NCBI GenBank assembly: GCA_020632695.1
Contig: JACKFB010000001.1
Location: 248,001 to 312,000, forward strand
Direction: 5' to 3'
Origin: Deltaproteobacteria bacterium
GTDB taxonomy: Bacteria > Myxococcota_A > UBA9042 > PHBI01 > JACKFB01
Length of the DNA: 64,000 bases
Each line of letters opens with the position of its first letter. Position 1 is the stretch's first letter. Under the pieces are notes generated by a model. That model did no database searches, was not told where the DNA came from, and saw only the letters and a list, made by a program, of their open reading frames with translations. Of the stretch, positions 63,827-64,000 are shown piece by piece. The translations under genes were made by a program, and so were the position numbers.

Positions 63827-64000
63827 ATGACCCGACCCCTGGCCCTGCTCCTGCTCCTGCTCCTCGCCTCGGCGAGCCCCGCCTCGGCGGCCACCGTCAT
63901 CGGCTGGCTGGGCGACGGCACGGGCCACTTCGAGGGCGCCCGCGTCCCGACGGTGTTCTCCGCCACCGAGGGCGTGCGCTGGTCGTCGGTGGCGCTGCCG
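63827..64000 (+). CDS. secreted protein, N-terminus only (cut by window end)
   Basis: The first 58 residues start with a strong signal peptide (about 1-22, ASA) and continue TVIGWLGDGTGHFEGARVPT, which recalls the GWRGDGTG start of PQQ-like beta-propeller proteins in Myxococcota. Too little is present to be sure. Divergent from the FGE-domain gene. Confidence 0.6.
   Translation, partial: MTRPLALLLLLLLASASPASAATVIGWLGDGTGHFEGARVPTVFSATEGVRWSSVALP

Overview
The window is about 70% GC, densely coded, and reads as chromosome from a predatory or soil-type deltaproteobacterium, most likely Myxococcota (Polyangia/Haliangia-like). The placement is inferred from gene content: a large chemosensory cluster with multi-receiver hybrid kinases, a Hanks-type Ser/Thr kinase paired with a PEGA protein, a sigma-54 activator, many Cys-rich lipoproteins with Asp-rich linkers, MopRE-type and FGE-sulfatase domains, and a collagen-like secreted protein. 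No rRNA, tRNA or CRISPR array was seen, so the taxonomy is not fixed.

Layout. 0-4 kb: end of a PAS sensor gene, an alpha/beta hydrolase, a secreted dienelactone-hydrolase-like protein, a Cys-rich lipoprotein and a VOC protein. 4-8.3 kb: a NorR-like sigma-54 activator divergent from a rubrerythrin / Fe-S (CCG) protein / DUF3501 operon; the gap holds three CACGA-N4-TCGTG-type sites and a near-consensus -24/-12 promoter, making a complete predicted stress regulon. 8.4-13.4 kb: small lipoproteins, a collagen-like protein with four Cys/Gly modules, and an SGNH-hydrolase lipoprotein interrupted by a one-base frameshift in its repeat linker. 13.4-29.5 kb: a receiver-EAL protein, then a tightly coupled operon CheW-CheR(TPR)-CheW-MCP-CheA(REC)-CheB, REC3-PAS-kinase with two degenerate receivers, a lone receiver, REC2-GAF-PAS-kinase-REC, and a convergent HDOD protein. 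There is no CheY or flagellar gene, so the output is probably through receivers and perhaps c-di-GMP.

30-44.4 kb: an envelope-related block that I cannot assign to a known system. It has a coiled-coil secreted protein, two paralogous polytopic membrane proteins (one apparently frameshifted), a membrane-anchored Cys-containing protein (also frameshifted), two unknown coupled genes, a zinc-ribbon membrane peptide, an Asp/Pro-rich lipoprotein, a PEGA protein and a transmembrane Ser/Thr kinase. A GGGGTGTCACA-like word recurs in its intergenic gaps. 44.5-49.8 kb: LolA-like protein, two FtsX-type permeases, an ABC ATPase and an outer-membrane barrel in one overlapping operon.

49.8-52.8 kb is an accessory patch with lower GC: a DUF4160/DUF2442 pair, an orphan DUF433 gene, an FGE-sulfatase lipoprotein and an array of REP-like GGTGTCAGGCACC repeats. 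52.8-59.4 kb: three large lipoproteins. 59.6-61.7 kb: an APH-like kinase coupled to an APS kinase, then a SpoIIAA-like protein behind a consensus sigma-54 promoter. 61.7-64 kb: a VCBS/FG-GAP-like secreted protein, an FGE-sulfatase-domain membrane protein and the start of a secreted protein cut by the window end.

Three genes carry apparent single-base frameshifts, two of them near C/G runs. These may be assembly errors, real decay or contingency loci; the sequence alone cannot tell.
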